From: Enterococcus sp. CSURQ0835
GTDB taxonomy: Bacteria > Bacillota > Bacilli > Lactobacillales > Enterococcaceae
DNA: 64,000 nucleotides
NCBI RefSeq assembly: GCF_902706605.1
Contig: NZ_CACSLH010000010.1
Location: 28,617-92,616, forward strand
Reading direction: 5' to 3'
The first letter of the stretch is position 1; each line of letters opens with the position of its first letter. Shown in pieces: positions 51,460 to 60,600 of this stretch. The position numbers were made by a program, and so were the translations under genes. Below the pieces are notes generated by a model. That model did no database searches. It was not told where the DNA came from and was given only the letters and a program-made list of their open reading frames with translations.

Positions 51460-54033
51460 ATGTACTCATTGACTGTAAATGGTCAACCAGTCACCTGTGA
51501 AAAAGACAAAAAATTGATGCATTTTTTACGTGATGACTTAGGATTAACCGGAACCAAAGACGGCTGCGATCAAGGCTCGTGCGGCGCGTGTACTGTAATG
51601 ATAAATGGAAAGGCTTCTAAGAGTTGCTTATTCACGTTATCAAAAGTTGATGGCAAAGAAGTGACAACGATCGAAGGCTTGACCGAACGCCAAAAAGATG
51701 TGTTTGCGTATGCATTTGCTAAAGCCGGTGCGGTTCAATGCGGCTATTGTATTCCTGGGATGGTCGTTTCAGCTGTTGCCTTACTTGAAAAGAAACCTGA
51801 TCCAGATGAAAAAGATATCCGCAAAGGAATCCGAGGAAACATTTGCCGCTGTACTGGGTATGTCAAGATTATTGAAGCGATTCAATTAGCTGCTAAAATG
51901 TTCCGGGAAGAGTTACCGATCCCACAAGAAAAACAACATGCGAAATTAGGCGATGATTTTAAACGTGTTGATGCAGTAGAAAAAACATTGGGCACAGGGA
52001 TCTATGTCGATGATATCGACTTTGAAGGTTTGCTTCATGCTTCGGCGATCCGGGCGGCTTATCCGCGCGCTAAAGTTTTAGCGATCCATAAAGAGAAAGC
52101 GCTTGCTCATCCAGATTGTGTAGCGGTCTTTACCGCAGAAGATGTACCGGGGAACAATAAGATCGGACATTTGGAATTTATTTCTGATTGGGACGTCATG
52201 ATTCCAGTAGGCGGTATCACTCGTTATGTGGGGGATGCGATCGCGTTGGTCGTCAGCAAAAACAAAGACACACTGGCTGAGATCAAAGAGTTGGTGGAAG
52301 TTGAATACGAAGAATTAGAACCAGTTTTAAGTTGTGAAGAAGCGCTAGCAAAAGACGCGCCGAAGATTCATGAAAAAGGCAATACATTGTCGCATGAACA
52401 TTTAGTTCGTGGGAATGCTGCTGAAAAGATCAAACAATCCAAATACGTCGTTTCGCAACATTATTCCGTTCCGATTAATGAACATGCCTTTATGGAACCT
52501 GAATGTGCGATCGCCCAACCAGAAGACGATGGGATTTTATTGTATAGTGCGGGGCAAAGTATTTATGATGAGCAACGAGAGGTCAGCCGGATGTTAGGCT
52601 TAGAAAAAGACCAAGTCCACGTGCAAGCTAAATTAGTCGGAGGCGGCTTTGGTGGGAAAGAAGATATGAGTGTCCAACACCATGCGTCATTAGCGGCTTA
52701 TTTATTGAAACAACCAGTCAAAGTTTTACTAAGTCGCGAAGAAAGTTTGAAAGTCCATCCAAAACGTCATGGGATGGAGATGGATTTTGTCACGGCTTGT
52801 GATGAAGAAGGTAACTTGACGGGGATGAAAGCGGTCATTTATGCTGACACCGGAGCCTATGCCTCACTAGGCGGACCGGTTTTACAACGGGCGTGTACTC
52901 ATGCTGCGGGACCTTATAAATATCAAGACATTGACATCGAAGGTTTTGCGATTTACACGAATAATCCCCCATGTGGTGCTTTCCGCGGCTTTGGAGTGTG
53001 CCAAACTGCCTTTGCGATCGAAAGCAACATTAATTTGTTAGCGGATCAAGTCGGGATCAGTCCTTGGGAAATGCGTTATAAAAATGCAGTGGCATACGGA
53101 GATACGTTACCCAATGGCCAATTAGTTTCGAAAAACGCAGCGCTGAAAGAGAGTCTGCTAGCGGTCAAGGATACTTATGAAAAAGCGGAAGTTGCTGGGA
53201 TCTCATGCTTCTTTAAAAATAGCGGACTTGGTGTCGGTGTACCGGATGCGGGTCGTTGTATCGTATCGGTCGAAGGTGGGAAAGTCCATATTCGGACCAG
53301 TGCTGCTTGTATCGGTCAAGGAATGGCAACGGTCACGACTCAAATCGCCTGTGAAACATTAGATATTGATCCGGAAATGATCGTCGCCGAAGCACCAGAT
53401 ACTCGCCGAACACCTGATTCTGGGACAACGACTGCTTCACGTCAATCACTATTTACTGGTGAAGCATGTCGTCGCGCAGCCGAACAACTCCGAGTTGACC
53501 TTGATATGGGCCGTTCTCTACAAGAGTTGGAAGGAACAGAGTATTATGGTGAATTCTCACCGGACACCGATCCAATCAATTCAGATAAACCAAATCCAAT
53601 CAGCCATGTCGGCTACGGTTATGCTTCAGAAGTTGTGGAGTTGGATGAAAAAGGTAAATTGAAAAATATTTTGGCTGTTTATGATATTGGTCAAGTCGTA
53701 AACCCTCGTTCTGCTCAAGGTCAAATCGAAGGCGGGATCGTCATGGGGATGGGCTATGCGCTGACAGAAAACTTTGCGTTAGAAGATGGTTATGTCAAAG
53801 CAAACTATGCAAATCTAGGCTTGATTGATGCCTCAAAAGTCCCACCAATCACAACGCAATTTGTTAAAGCAAAAGGAATTCATGAAGGCATTGCTTACGG
53901 CGTCAAAGGTGTCGGCGAACTAGCCACGATTCCGATTGCCCCAGCGATCGCCGGGGCTTACTATGCCAAAGATAAACAATTACGACCAACTTTGCCATTA
54001 GCAGATACACCGTACGCGAAAAAGAGAAAATAA
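51460..54033 (+). CDS. Selenium-dependent xanthine dehydrogenase, fused Fe-S and Mo subunits
   Basis: The 857-residue protein fuses the [2Fe-2S] domains (CDQGSCGACTV, distal Cys in KSC; CGYCIPGM and ICRCTGY) to the Mo-binding domain (GGGFGGKED, DTGAYASLGGP, GAFRGFGVCQT, GVGELATIP with the catalytic Glu). No FAD domain is present, unlike xdhABC at 16583. The architecture and the nearby yqeB, yqeC and xdhC-like genes match the selenium-dependent xanthine dehydrogenase family known from E. faecalis. Electrons probably go to an unknown partner. The start at ATG 51460 gives MYSLTVNG; GTG 51451 is the longer alternative with a poor site. Confidence 0.88.
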   Translation: MYSLTVNGQPVTCEKDKKLMHFLRDDLGLTGTKDGCDQGSCGACTVMINGKASKSCLFTLSKVDGKEVTTIEGLTERQKDVFAYAFAKAGAVQCGYCIPGMVVSAVALLEKKPDPDEKDIRKGIRGNICRCTGYVKIIEAIQLAAKMFREELPIPQEKQHAKLGDDFKRVDAVEKTLGTGIYVDDIDFEGLLHASAIRAAYPRAKVLAIHKEKALAHPDCVAVFTAEDVPGNNKIGHLEFISDWDVMIPVGGITRYVGDAIALVVSKNKDTLAEIKELVEVEYEELEPVLSCEEALAKDAPKIHEKGNTLSHEHLVRGNAAEKIKQSKYVVSQHYSVPINEHAFMEPECAIAQPEDDGILLYSAGQSIYDEQREVSRMLGLEKDQVHVQAKLVGGGFGGKEDMSVQHHASLAAYLLKQPVKVLLSREESLKVHPKRHGMEMDFVTACDEEGNLTGMKAVIYADTGAYASLGGPVLQRACTHAAGPYKYQDIDIEGFAIYTNNPPCGAFRGFGVCQTAFAIESNINLLADQVGISPWEMRYKNAVAYGDTLPNGQLVSKNAALKESLLAVKDTYEKAEVAGISCFFKNSGLGVGVPDAGRCIVSVEGGKVHIRTSAACIGQGMATVTTQIACETLDIDPEMIVAEAPDTRRTPDSGTTTASRQSLFTGEACRRAAEQLRVDLDMGRSLQELEGTEYYGEFSPDTDPINSDKPNPISHVGYGYASEVVELDEKGKLKNILAVYDIGQVVNPRSAQGQIEGGIVMGMGYALTENFALEDGYVKANYANLGLIDASKVPPITTQFVKAKGIHEGIAYGVKGVGELATIPIAPAIAGAYYAKDKQLRPTLPLADTPYAKKRK

Positions 54034-54048
54034 AGGTAGTGAACAGAC

Positions 54049-54636
54049 ATGAAAGAACAAACGAGTGCCGTCATCTTAGCTAGCGGATTTTCAACGCGCA
54101 TGCAAACCGATAAATGCTTTTTAACTTACGAAGGGCAGACCTTTTTAAATCGAACAGTCGAACTTGCACGCGAGGCTGGACTATTTGAAGTTATTGTAGT
54201 TGTTCGACCTGAACAATACGTGAATTGTCATTTTCCTGAAGATGTCAAAGTCGTAATCAATCGCAAAGCCTTGCAAGGACAAAGCGCGGCGGTCAAATTG
54301 GGAACGGTCGAAGCAACCGGTCAACATTTACTTTTTTTACCGATCGACCAACCCAATTTGACGAAAGAACTTTTGCGAAAAATCGCTGATCGTGGTCGCA
54401 GCGATAAAATCGTTTTTCCGGTGTATCACAATCATCCGACGACTCCGATCTTTTTTGGGAATGACTTTATCGAGGAACTGCTGAAAGTCACTGGAGATGA
54501 AGGTGGTCGTTCTGTGCGGGATCGTTTTCCAGAAAGCTGGCGGGCGATCTTCACTCAAGAAGCTCAGTTAGTAGACATCGATACACCAGAAAGCTATCAC
54601 GAATTGCTACATTGTAACGAACCGGTCTCCTGTTAA
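54049..54636 (+). CDS. MocA-like molybdenum cofactor nucleotidyltransferase
   Basis: The 195-residue protein has the nucleotidyltransferase loop AVILASGFSTRMQTDKCFL and LFLPIDQPNLTKELLR, then a HPTTPIFFG segment. MocA attaches CMP to the Mo cofactor to form MCD, used by xanthine dehydrogenases, whereas MobA attaches GMP. The MocA assignment follows from the xanthine dehydrogenase next door; the sequence alone does not fully separate the two. ATG 54049 follows AAGGTAG by a short gap. Confidence 0.75.
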   Translation: MKEQTSAVILASGFSTRMQTDKCFLTYEGQTFLNRTVELAREAGLFEVIVVVRPEQYVNCHFPEDVKVVINRKALQGQSAAVKLGTVEATGQHLLFLPIDQPNLTKELLRKIADRGRSDKIVFPVYHNHPTTPIFFGNDFIEELLKVTGDEGGRSVRDRFPESWRAIFTQEAQLVDIDTPESYHELLHCNEPVSC

Positions 54637-54689
54637 CTAAATTTTAGCCGCTTTTAATTGCATAGTTGCCGCACTGTCATTTCATGTCT

Positions 54690-54725
54690 AGAGGTAGAAT
54701 CGCTTGTTGATTCTGCCTCTTTTTT
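54690..54725 (+). terminator. Terminator after the mocA-like gene
   Basis: A 12-bp stem AGAGGTAGAATC (54690-54701) / GATTCTGCCTCT (54709-54720) is followed by TTTTT. Confidence 0.85.
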
Positions 54726-54837
54726 ACTAAGTGGGGGACTGTTGCAGTAGAGAAAGTTTGCATAGCTCACGCCGATTGAGGTGGCGCATGCTTTTTTCCA
54801 TCAAACCTGCTAAGCTTAAGAGAAAGATATATGAAAA

Positions 54838-54950
54838 GGATAATAAAAATTATTTTTACAACCTGAAAAAAATTGTAACAAACAGCGGAATCTATGTTAT
54901 ATTAGAACTGTAAAAAACAGTTGGTATCAGCAAATGTAAGGGTTTGCTGA
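54838..54950 (+). promoter_or_regulatory. Flavodoxin/PFOR operon control region
   Basis: It has an AT-rich dyad ATAATAAAAATTATTTTTAC (about 54840-54859), a possible TTGTAA-19-TATATT promoter (54873-54903), AACTG/CAGTT (54906-54922) and the stem TCAGCAAA/TTTGCTGA (54927-54950). The spacing of the promoter is not ideal. Confidence 0.4.
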
Positions 54951-54977
54951 ATGAAAAAATTCTAGGAGGAACCAAAA

Positions 54978-55421
54978 ATGACAGTAGCAAAAATCGTTTA
55001 TGCCAGTATGACCGGAAATACAGAAGGAATCTCAGAGATCTTGGAAGAGCAATTCAAAGCCAATGATGTGGACGTTGAACGTGTCGAAGCCGATGATGCG
55101 GATGATGATTTCTTCGATGATGCCGATATTTGCGTTGTCGCGACGTATACGTATAACGATGGCGAATTGCCATTTGACTTGGAAGATTTCTATGAAGAGT
55201 TACCAGACCAAGAGTTAGATGGAAAAGTTTTTGGGGTCGTGGGAAGTGGCGACAGCGAATTGTATCCTGATTATTTTTGTCATGCAGCCGATGCATTTGA
55301 AGAAGCTTTTGAAAAAACCGGCGCGAAAAAAGGGCATGAGACTGTGAAGATCGAAAATGATGCAGATGATGAAGATGAGGAAAAATTGGTTGAATTTGTG
55401 AAAGCTTTAGTTAACGCATAA
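54978..55421 (+). CDS. Flavodoxin
   Basis: The 147-residue acidic protein has the FMN phosphate loop ASMTGNTEGIS and the later FGVVGSGDSELYPDYFCHA segment. It carries single electrons in place of ferredoxin. The start is ATG 54978 after TAGGAGG. It heads an operon with two flavoprotein subunits and a pyruvate:flavodoxin oxidoreductase, so it is the likely electron carrier between them. Confidence 0.93.
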   Translation: MTVAKIVYASMTGNTEGISEILEEQFKANDVDVERVEADDADDDFFDDADICVVATYTYNDGELPFDLEDFYEELPDQELDGKVFGVVGSGDSELYPDYFCHAADAFEEAFEKTGAKKGHETVKIENDADDEDEEKLVEFVKALVNA

Positions 55422-55441
55422 GCTGAAAAGGGGGCATTTTT

Positions 55442-56278
55442 GTGTTTACTATTTCCCAATGCCGTAAACTTTCGGAAAATGAGTTTGAATTTTGGGTCGA
55501 AGCACCTTTAGTCGCCAAAAAGGCTAAACCTGGTCAGTTCGTTATTTTGCGCATCAATGAAGTCGGAGAGCGGATTCCCTTGACGATCGTGGATTGCAAC
55601 GAACAGTTCGGGACGATTCATTTGATTTTCCAAGTTATCGGCAAATCAACGGCTGAACTAGCGCAATTAAAAAACGGCGATCAGTTGCATGACTTGTTAG
55701 GACCATTAGGAAAGCCAACAGCGATCAAAAATTACGGTCATGTCTTGTTAGTCGGAGGTGGCGTTGGGATCGCAGCACTTTACCCAATCATTAAAGGCTT
55801 AAAACAAGCAGGAAATCGTGTCGTGACGATTTTAGGCGCTAAAACCAAAGAGCTCGTCATCTTGCAAGAAGAATGTCGCAAGTATTCCGATCAGTTGATC
55901 ATTATGACCGATGATGGGAGCTTAGGACGCAAAGGTTTAGTAACCGATGCGATGAAAGCGGTTTTTGAATTTGAAAAAATCAATCACACTTGGGCGGTTG
56001 GTCCAAGTATGATGATGAAGTTTTGTACCTTGACTGCTGAAAATTATCACGTTCCGATCTTTGTATCACTTAATCCGATCATGATCGATGGTACAGGGAT
56101 GTGTGGCGGTTGTCGCGTAACCATCGCCGATTCGGTCAAATTCGCGTGTATCGATGGACCGGAATTTCTAGGCAGTGAAGTGAATTGGGATGAATTCATC
56201 ATGCGTTTAGGTCAGTATCGAAAAGAAGAAGCCGTCGCATTTGAAACATATCAAAAGCAGGTGAAAGAATTTGGCTAA
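55442..56278 (+). CDS. FAD/NAD-binding reductase subunit, NfnA/SudB-like
   Basis: The 278-residue protein has an FNR-type FAD-binding domain (GQFVILRINEVGERIPLTI), an NAD-binding loop (VLLVGGGVGIAALYPI) and a C-terminal [2Fe-2S] site MCGGCRV with a further Cys in FACIDGPEF. The family includes NfnA, SudB and PyrK-like subunits. The start is GTG 55442 after AAAAGGGGG. The stop overlaps the next gene by eight bases. Paired with the GltA/NfnB-like gene, it forms a two-subunit NAD(P)H:flavodoxin or bifurcating enzyme. Confidence 0.87.
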   Translation: MFTISQCRKLSENEFEFWVEAPLVAKKAKPGQFVILRINEVGERIPLTIVDCNEQFGTIHLIFQVIGKSTAELAQLKNGDQLHDLLGPLGKPTAIKNYGHVLLVGGGVGIAALYPIIKGLKQAGNRVVTILGAKTKELVILQEECRKYSDQLIIMTDDGSLGRKGLVTDAMKAVFEFEKINHTWAVGPSMMMKFCTLTAENYHVPIFVSLNPIMIDGTGMCGGCRVTIADSVKFACIDGPEFLGSEVNWDEFIMRLGQYRKEEAVAFETYQKQVKEFG

Positions 56279-57683
56279 GAGAAGTTATCAAAAAACACCG
56301 ATCACCGAACAAGCGCCAGCTGAGCGGATCCATAATTTTTTAGAAGTAACTCATGGCTATACGCTAGCAGAAGGAAAATTAGAAGCGAGTCGCTGTCTGC
56401 AATGTAAAGACGCGCCTTGCATTCAAAATTGCCCCGTCATGATCGATATTCCTGGTTTTATTCAAGCGATTAAAGAAGATGATTTAGAAAAAGCATATAC
56501 GATCATTCATCAGTATTCCAATTTGCCAGCGATCTGCGGACGAGTTTGCCCGCAAGAAAAACAATGTGAAGCTGTCTGCCGCTTAGGGCGTTCGAAAAAA
56601 TTTGAACCAGTCGCAATTGGGAAATTAGAACGGTTAGTGGCTGACTGGGCGTTAGAACAACCGACTGAAGTTACGCCCTGTCCATTAGACCGCGGGAAAG
56701 TCGCCGTGATCGGATCTGGTCCTTCAAGTCTGACCGTTGCCGGAGATTTATGTCAGTTAGGGTATCAAGCGACGGTTTTTGAAGCCCTTCATCAACCAGG
56801 CGGCGTCCTGAGTTATGGGATTCCTGAATTTCGTTTACCGAAAAAAATCGTTGCAAAAGAAATCGAAAAAATCAAAAGTCTAGGTGTCGAGATCAAAACC
56901 AATGTTGCCGTTGGGAAAACGATCGATATGGATGAGATCTTGGCTGAATATGACGCTTGTTATATCGCTGTTGGTGCTGGCGCGCCGAAATTTATGGGTG
57001 TACCGGGCAGTGGCTTCAAAGGCGTTTATTCCGCCAGCGAATTTTTGACACGGATCAATCTGATGCACGGGTATGAATTTCCAAAAGTCGCGACACCGAT
57101 TAAAAAACATCAGCATGTTGCAGTCATCGGCGGCGGAAATGTCGCCATGGATGCTGCGCGCAGTGCGAAACGCTTAGGAGCTGAACAAGTCACCGTCATC
57201 TACCGGCGTTCAGAAGAAGAACTACCCGCTCGCCGCGAAGAATATTTGCATTCATTAGAAGAAGGCATTGAATATTTGTGGCTGACGAGTCCAGTGGAAT
57301 ATTTAGCCGATGAAGAAGGCAATATTGAAAAGATCCGCTGTATCCAAATGGAACTCGGTGAGCCGGATGAACAAGGTCGGCGCCGACCAAAAGAAATCCC
57401 AGGCAGTGAATTTGAAGTGGCGGCCGATGAAGTGATCGAAGCAATCGGTCAAGGTGCTAATCGCATTTTATTAGATACATTTCCTGAATTAGCTGTCAGT
57501 TCTCGCGGGTATATCCAAACAAAAGAAGCGAGTTGTGCGACGAATATCCCCGGCGTTTTTGCAGGTGGCGATATCGTAACAGGTGCTGCGACGGTGATCT
57601 TAGCGATGGGCGCAGGCAAATTAGCCGCTAAAGAGATTGATGACTATATCCAAAAAAAGAGTAGAGAAGGAAGCTTATTATGA
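56271..57683 (+). CDS. NADPH-dependent glutamate-synthase-like subunit, GltA/NfnB-type
   Basis: The 470-residue flavoprotein has a cysteine-rich N-terminal region (CLQCKDAPCIQNCPV and CGRVCPQEKQCEAVC, two [4Fe-4S] sites), then FAD and NADPH loops VIGSGPSSLTVAG and VIGGGNVAMDAARSA. It resembles GltA small subunits, but no GltB-type large subunit is nearby. The Nfn-like role with the FNR-like subunit, oxidising NADPH while handling flavodoxin, is therefore more likely. The start TTG 56271 overlaps the previous gene; a weak AGGTGA site precedes it. Confidence 0.85.
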   Translation: MAKRSYQKTPITEQAPAERIHNFLEVTHGYTLAEGKLEASRCLQCKDAPCIQNCPVMIDIPGFIQAIKEDDLEKAYTIIHQYSNLPAICGRVCPQEKQCEAVCRLGRSKKFEPVAIGKLERLVADWALEQPTEVTPCPLDRGKVAVIGSGPSSLTVAGDLCQLGYQATVFEALHQPGGVLSYGIPEFRLPKKIVAKEIEKIKSLGVEIKTNVAVGKTIDMDEILAEYDACYIAVGAGAPKFMGVPGSGFKGVYSASEFLTRINLMHGYEFPKVATPIKKHQHVAVIGGGNVAMDAARSAKRLGAEQVTVIYRRSEEELPARREEYLHSLEEGIEYLWLTSPVEYLADEEGNIEKIRCIQMELGEPDEQGRRRPKEIPGSEFEVAADEVIEAIGQGANRILLDTFPELAVSSRGYIQTKEASCATNIPGVFAGGDIVTGAATVILAMGAGKLAAKEIDDYIQKKSREGSLL

Positions 57684-60600
57684 AAAAAATGAAAACAATG
57701 GACGGAAATACAGCAGCTGCTTATATCTCCTATGCATTTACGGAAGTCGCTGCGATCTATCCAATCACCCCAAGTTCTACGATGGCAGAAGTCGTGGATG
57801 AATGGTCGGTGAAAGGTCAGAAAAATATTTTCGGTGAACCAGTTAAAGTCGTTGAGATGCAATCAGAAGCTGGGGCAGCCGGTGCAGTCCACGGTTCCTT
57901 GAAAACAGGTGCGTTGACTTCGACTTATACGGCTTCACAAGGTTTATTGTTGATGGTGCCTAATATGTATAAAATTGCAGGGGAATTGTTGCCAAGTGTT
58001 TTCCACGTGGCTGCTCGGGCCGTTGCCACAAATGCGTTGAGTATTTTCGGTGATCATAGTGATGTGATGTCGACTCGTTCGACTGGTTTTTGTATGTTAG
58101 CTGAAGCTGGCGTCCAAGAAGTCATGGATCTTTCGGCTGTGGCACATTTAGCCAGCATCGAAGGCAGCTTGCCGTTCATTAATTTCTTTGATGGTTTCCG
58201 GACCAGTCATGAATTACAAAAAATCGAAGTGTTAGACTACGATGATTTGAAAAAAATGATGAATTGGGAAAAATTAGCCGAGTTCCGCAAACAAGCGATG
58301 AATCCAAATCATCCGCATATTTCTGGGACTGCACAAAATCCGGATATTTATTTCCAATCTCGTGAAACAGTCAATCAATTTTATGATGCGATGCCAGCCA
58401 TCGTCCAAAAATATATGCAACAAATCAATGCGTTACGTGGAACTGATTATGATTTGACGACGTATTATGGCGCACCAGATGCCAAAGAGGTTATCATTTC
58501 GATGGGGTCGGCAACACCGGTCATTCGTCAAGTCGTCGATCATTTGAACGCGCAAGGACGCAAAGTCGGACACATCAATATTCATTTGTATCGTCCATTT
58601 CCAAAAGAAAATCTACTCGCAAAATTACCTGATACCGTAGAAAAAATCGCAGTTTTAGATCGGACGAAAGAACCCGGTGCCGATGGTGAACCTTTATTAT
58701 TAGATGTGCAAAGTATTTTGTATCGTCATCCAAATCGTCCGCAAGTCATTGGCGGCCGTTACGGGATCGCGTCAAAAGATGTTACGCCGGAACAAATCGT
58801 TTCAGTTTATGATGAATTACAAAAAAGTGAAGCTGAGATGAAACCGCGCTTTACGATCGGGATCAATGATGATGTGACGCATTTGTCATTACCAAAATAT
58901 GAACCATTAGATTTAACACCAGCCAGTACCTTCCAAGCAAAATTCTGGGGCTTTGGTTCAGATGGAACGGTGGGCGCCAACAAACAAGCTATCAAGATCA
59001 TCGGCGACAATACCGATATGTACGCCCAAGCTTACTTTGCTTATGATTCGAAAAAATCCGGTGGCTTGACGGTTTCCCATTTACGTTTTGGCCATGAACC
59101 GATCGACTCGACTTACTTAGTGGAACATCCGAATTTTGTCGGCTGTCACAACTCCGCCTATTTGCATAAATACGATTTAGTCAAAGGTTTGCGCGATGGT
59201 GGTACCTTCTTATTGAATACGGTCTGGGATGAAGAATTAGTCAAAAAACATTTGCCAGTCAATTTGAAACGTTACTTAGCTCAACATAACATTGATTTTT
59301 ATATTATCGATGCGATGCATATCGCGCAAAATAATGGTTTAGGTCGCCGGATCAATACGGTGATGTCCGCTGCTTTCTTTGAAGTGACTGATATTATGGA
59401 TCGCGAGACTTTCTTACCATTGTTGAAAGGCGAAATCGAAAAAGCCTACATGAAAAAATCAAAAACGATCGTTGAGAAAAACTGGGCCTCAATCGATCAA
59501 ACGTTTGACCAATTACACAAAGTTGAAGTACCTGCTGAATGGGCAGAACTAGCAGAAGTTGCACCTGTCATGGATGAAACACGTCCTGAATTTGTCCGCA
59601 ACATCGTCGACACGATCGATCGGCAACAAGGAGACGACTTATCCGTGGGAGATCTGATCAATAATGGGATGTTAGGTGGCGTGATGCCAACTGGGACGGC
59701 CGCTTATGAAAAACGCGGGATCGCCTTACAAGTACCTGAATGGATTCCTGAAGCCTGTACGATGTGTAATGAATGTTCATTCGTCTGTCCACATGCGGCG
59801 ATTCGCCCATTCTTAGCAGACGATGAAGAAATGGCGGAAGCTCCTGAAGGCTTTATCGTTCGTGACTTCAAAGGTAAAGATGGCTTGAAATACCGCATCC
59901 AAGTGTCACTTGAAGATTGTACTGGTTGTGGGTTGTGTGCCGAAGCTTGTCCAGCTAGCGCGTTAGTCATGAAAGATTACGACGAACAACAAGCACAAGC
60001 TGTCAACTGGGCGTTTGCGATGACATTGCGGCATAAAGAAAACCCATTGAAAGTCAATTCAGTCCGCGGCTCACAATTTGAACAACCATTGATGGAATTT
60101 TCCGGTGCTTGTGCTGGTTGTGGTGAAACACCATACATCAAATTGCTGACACAATTATATGGTGATCGCATGATGATCGCTAACACAACGGGTTGCTCTT
60201 CCATTTACAGCGCCTCTTCACCAGTATCACCTTACACGACCAATGAATGTGGGCAAGGTCCAGCTTGGTCGAATTCATTGTTTGAAGACAACGCCGAATA
60301 CGGTTTTGGGATGTTTACAGCGAACCAAGTCAAACGGCATCGGTTGTACTCAAAAGTCCAAGCTGTCTTGGCACAAGGGCTCGGTAATGAAGATACGCAA
60401 GCTTTACTACAAGATTGGGTCGATCATGTAGACGTAGGCGAAGGTAGCCAACAACGGGCTGCTAAAGCAATCGCTGCGTTGAGTGAAGAAAATGATCCAG
60501 CATTGACAGCACTGTTAGAAGATCAAGATATGTTTGTCAAAACGAGTCAATGGATCTTTGGTGGCGATGGCTGGGCCTATGATATCGGCTTTGGCGGAAT

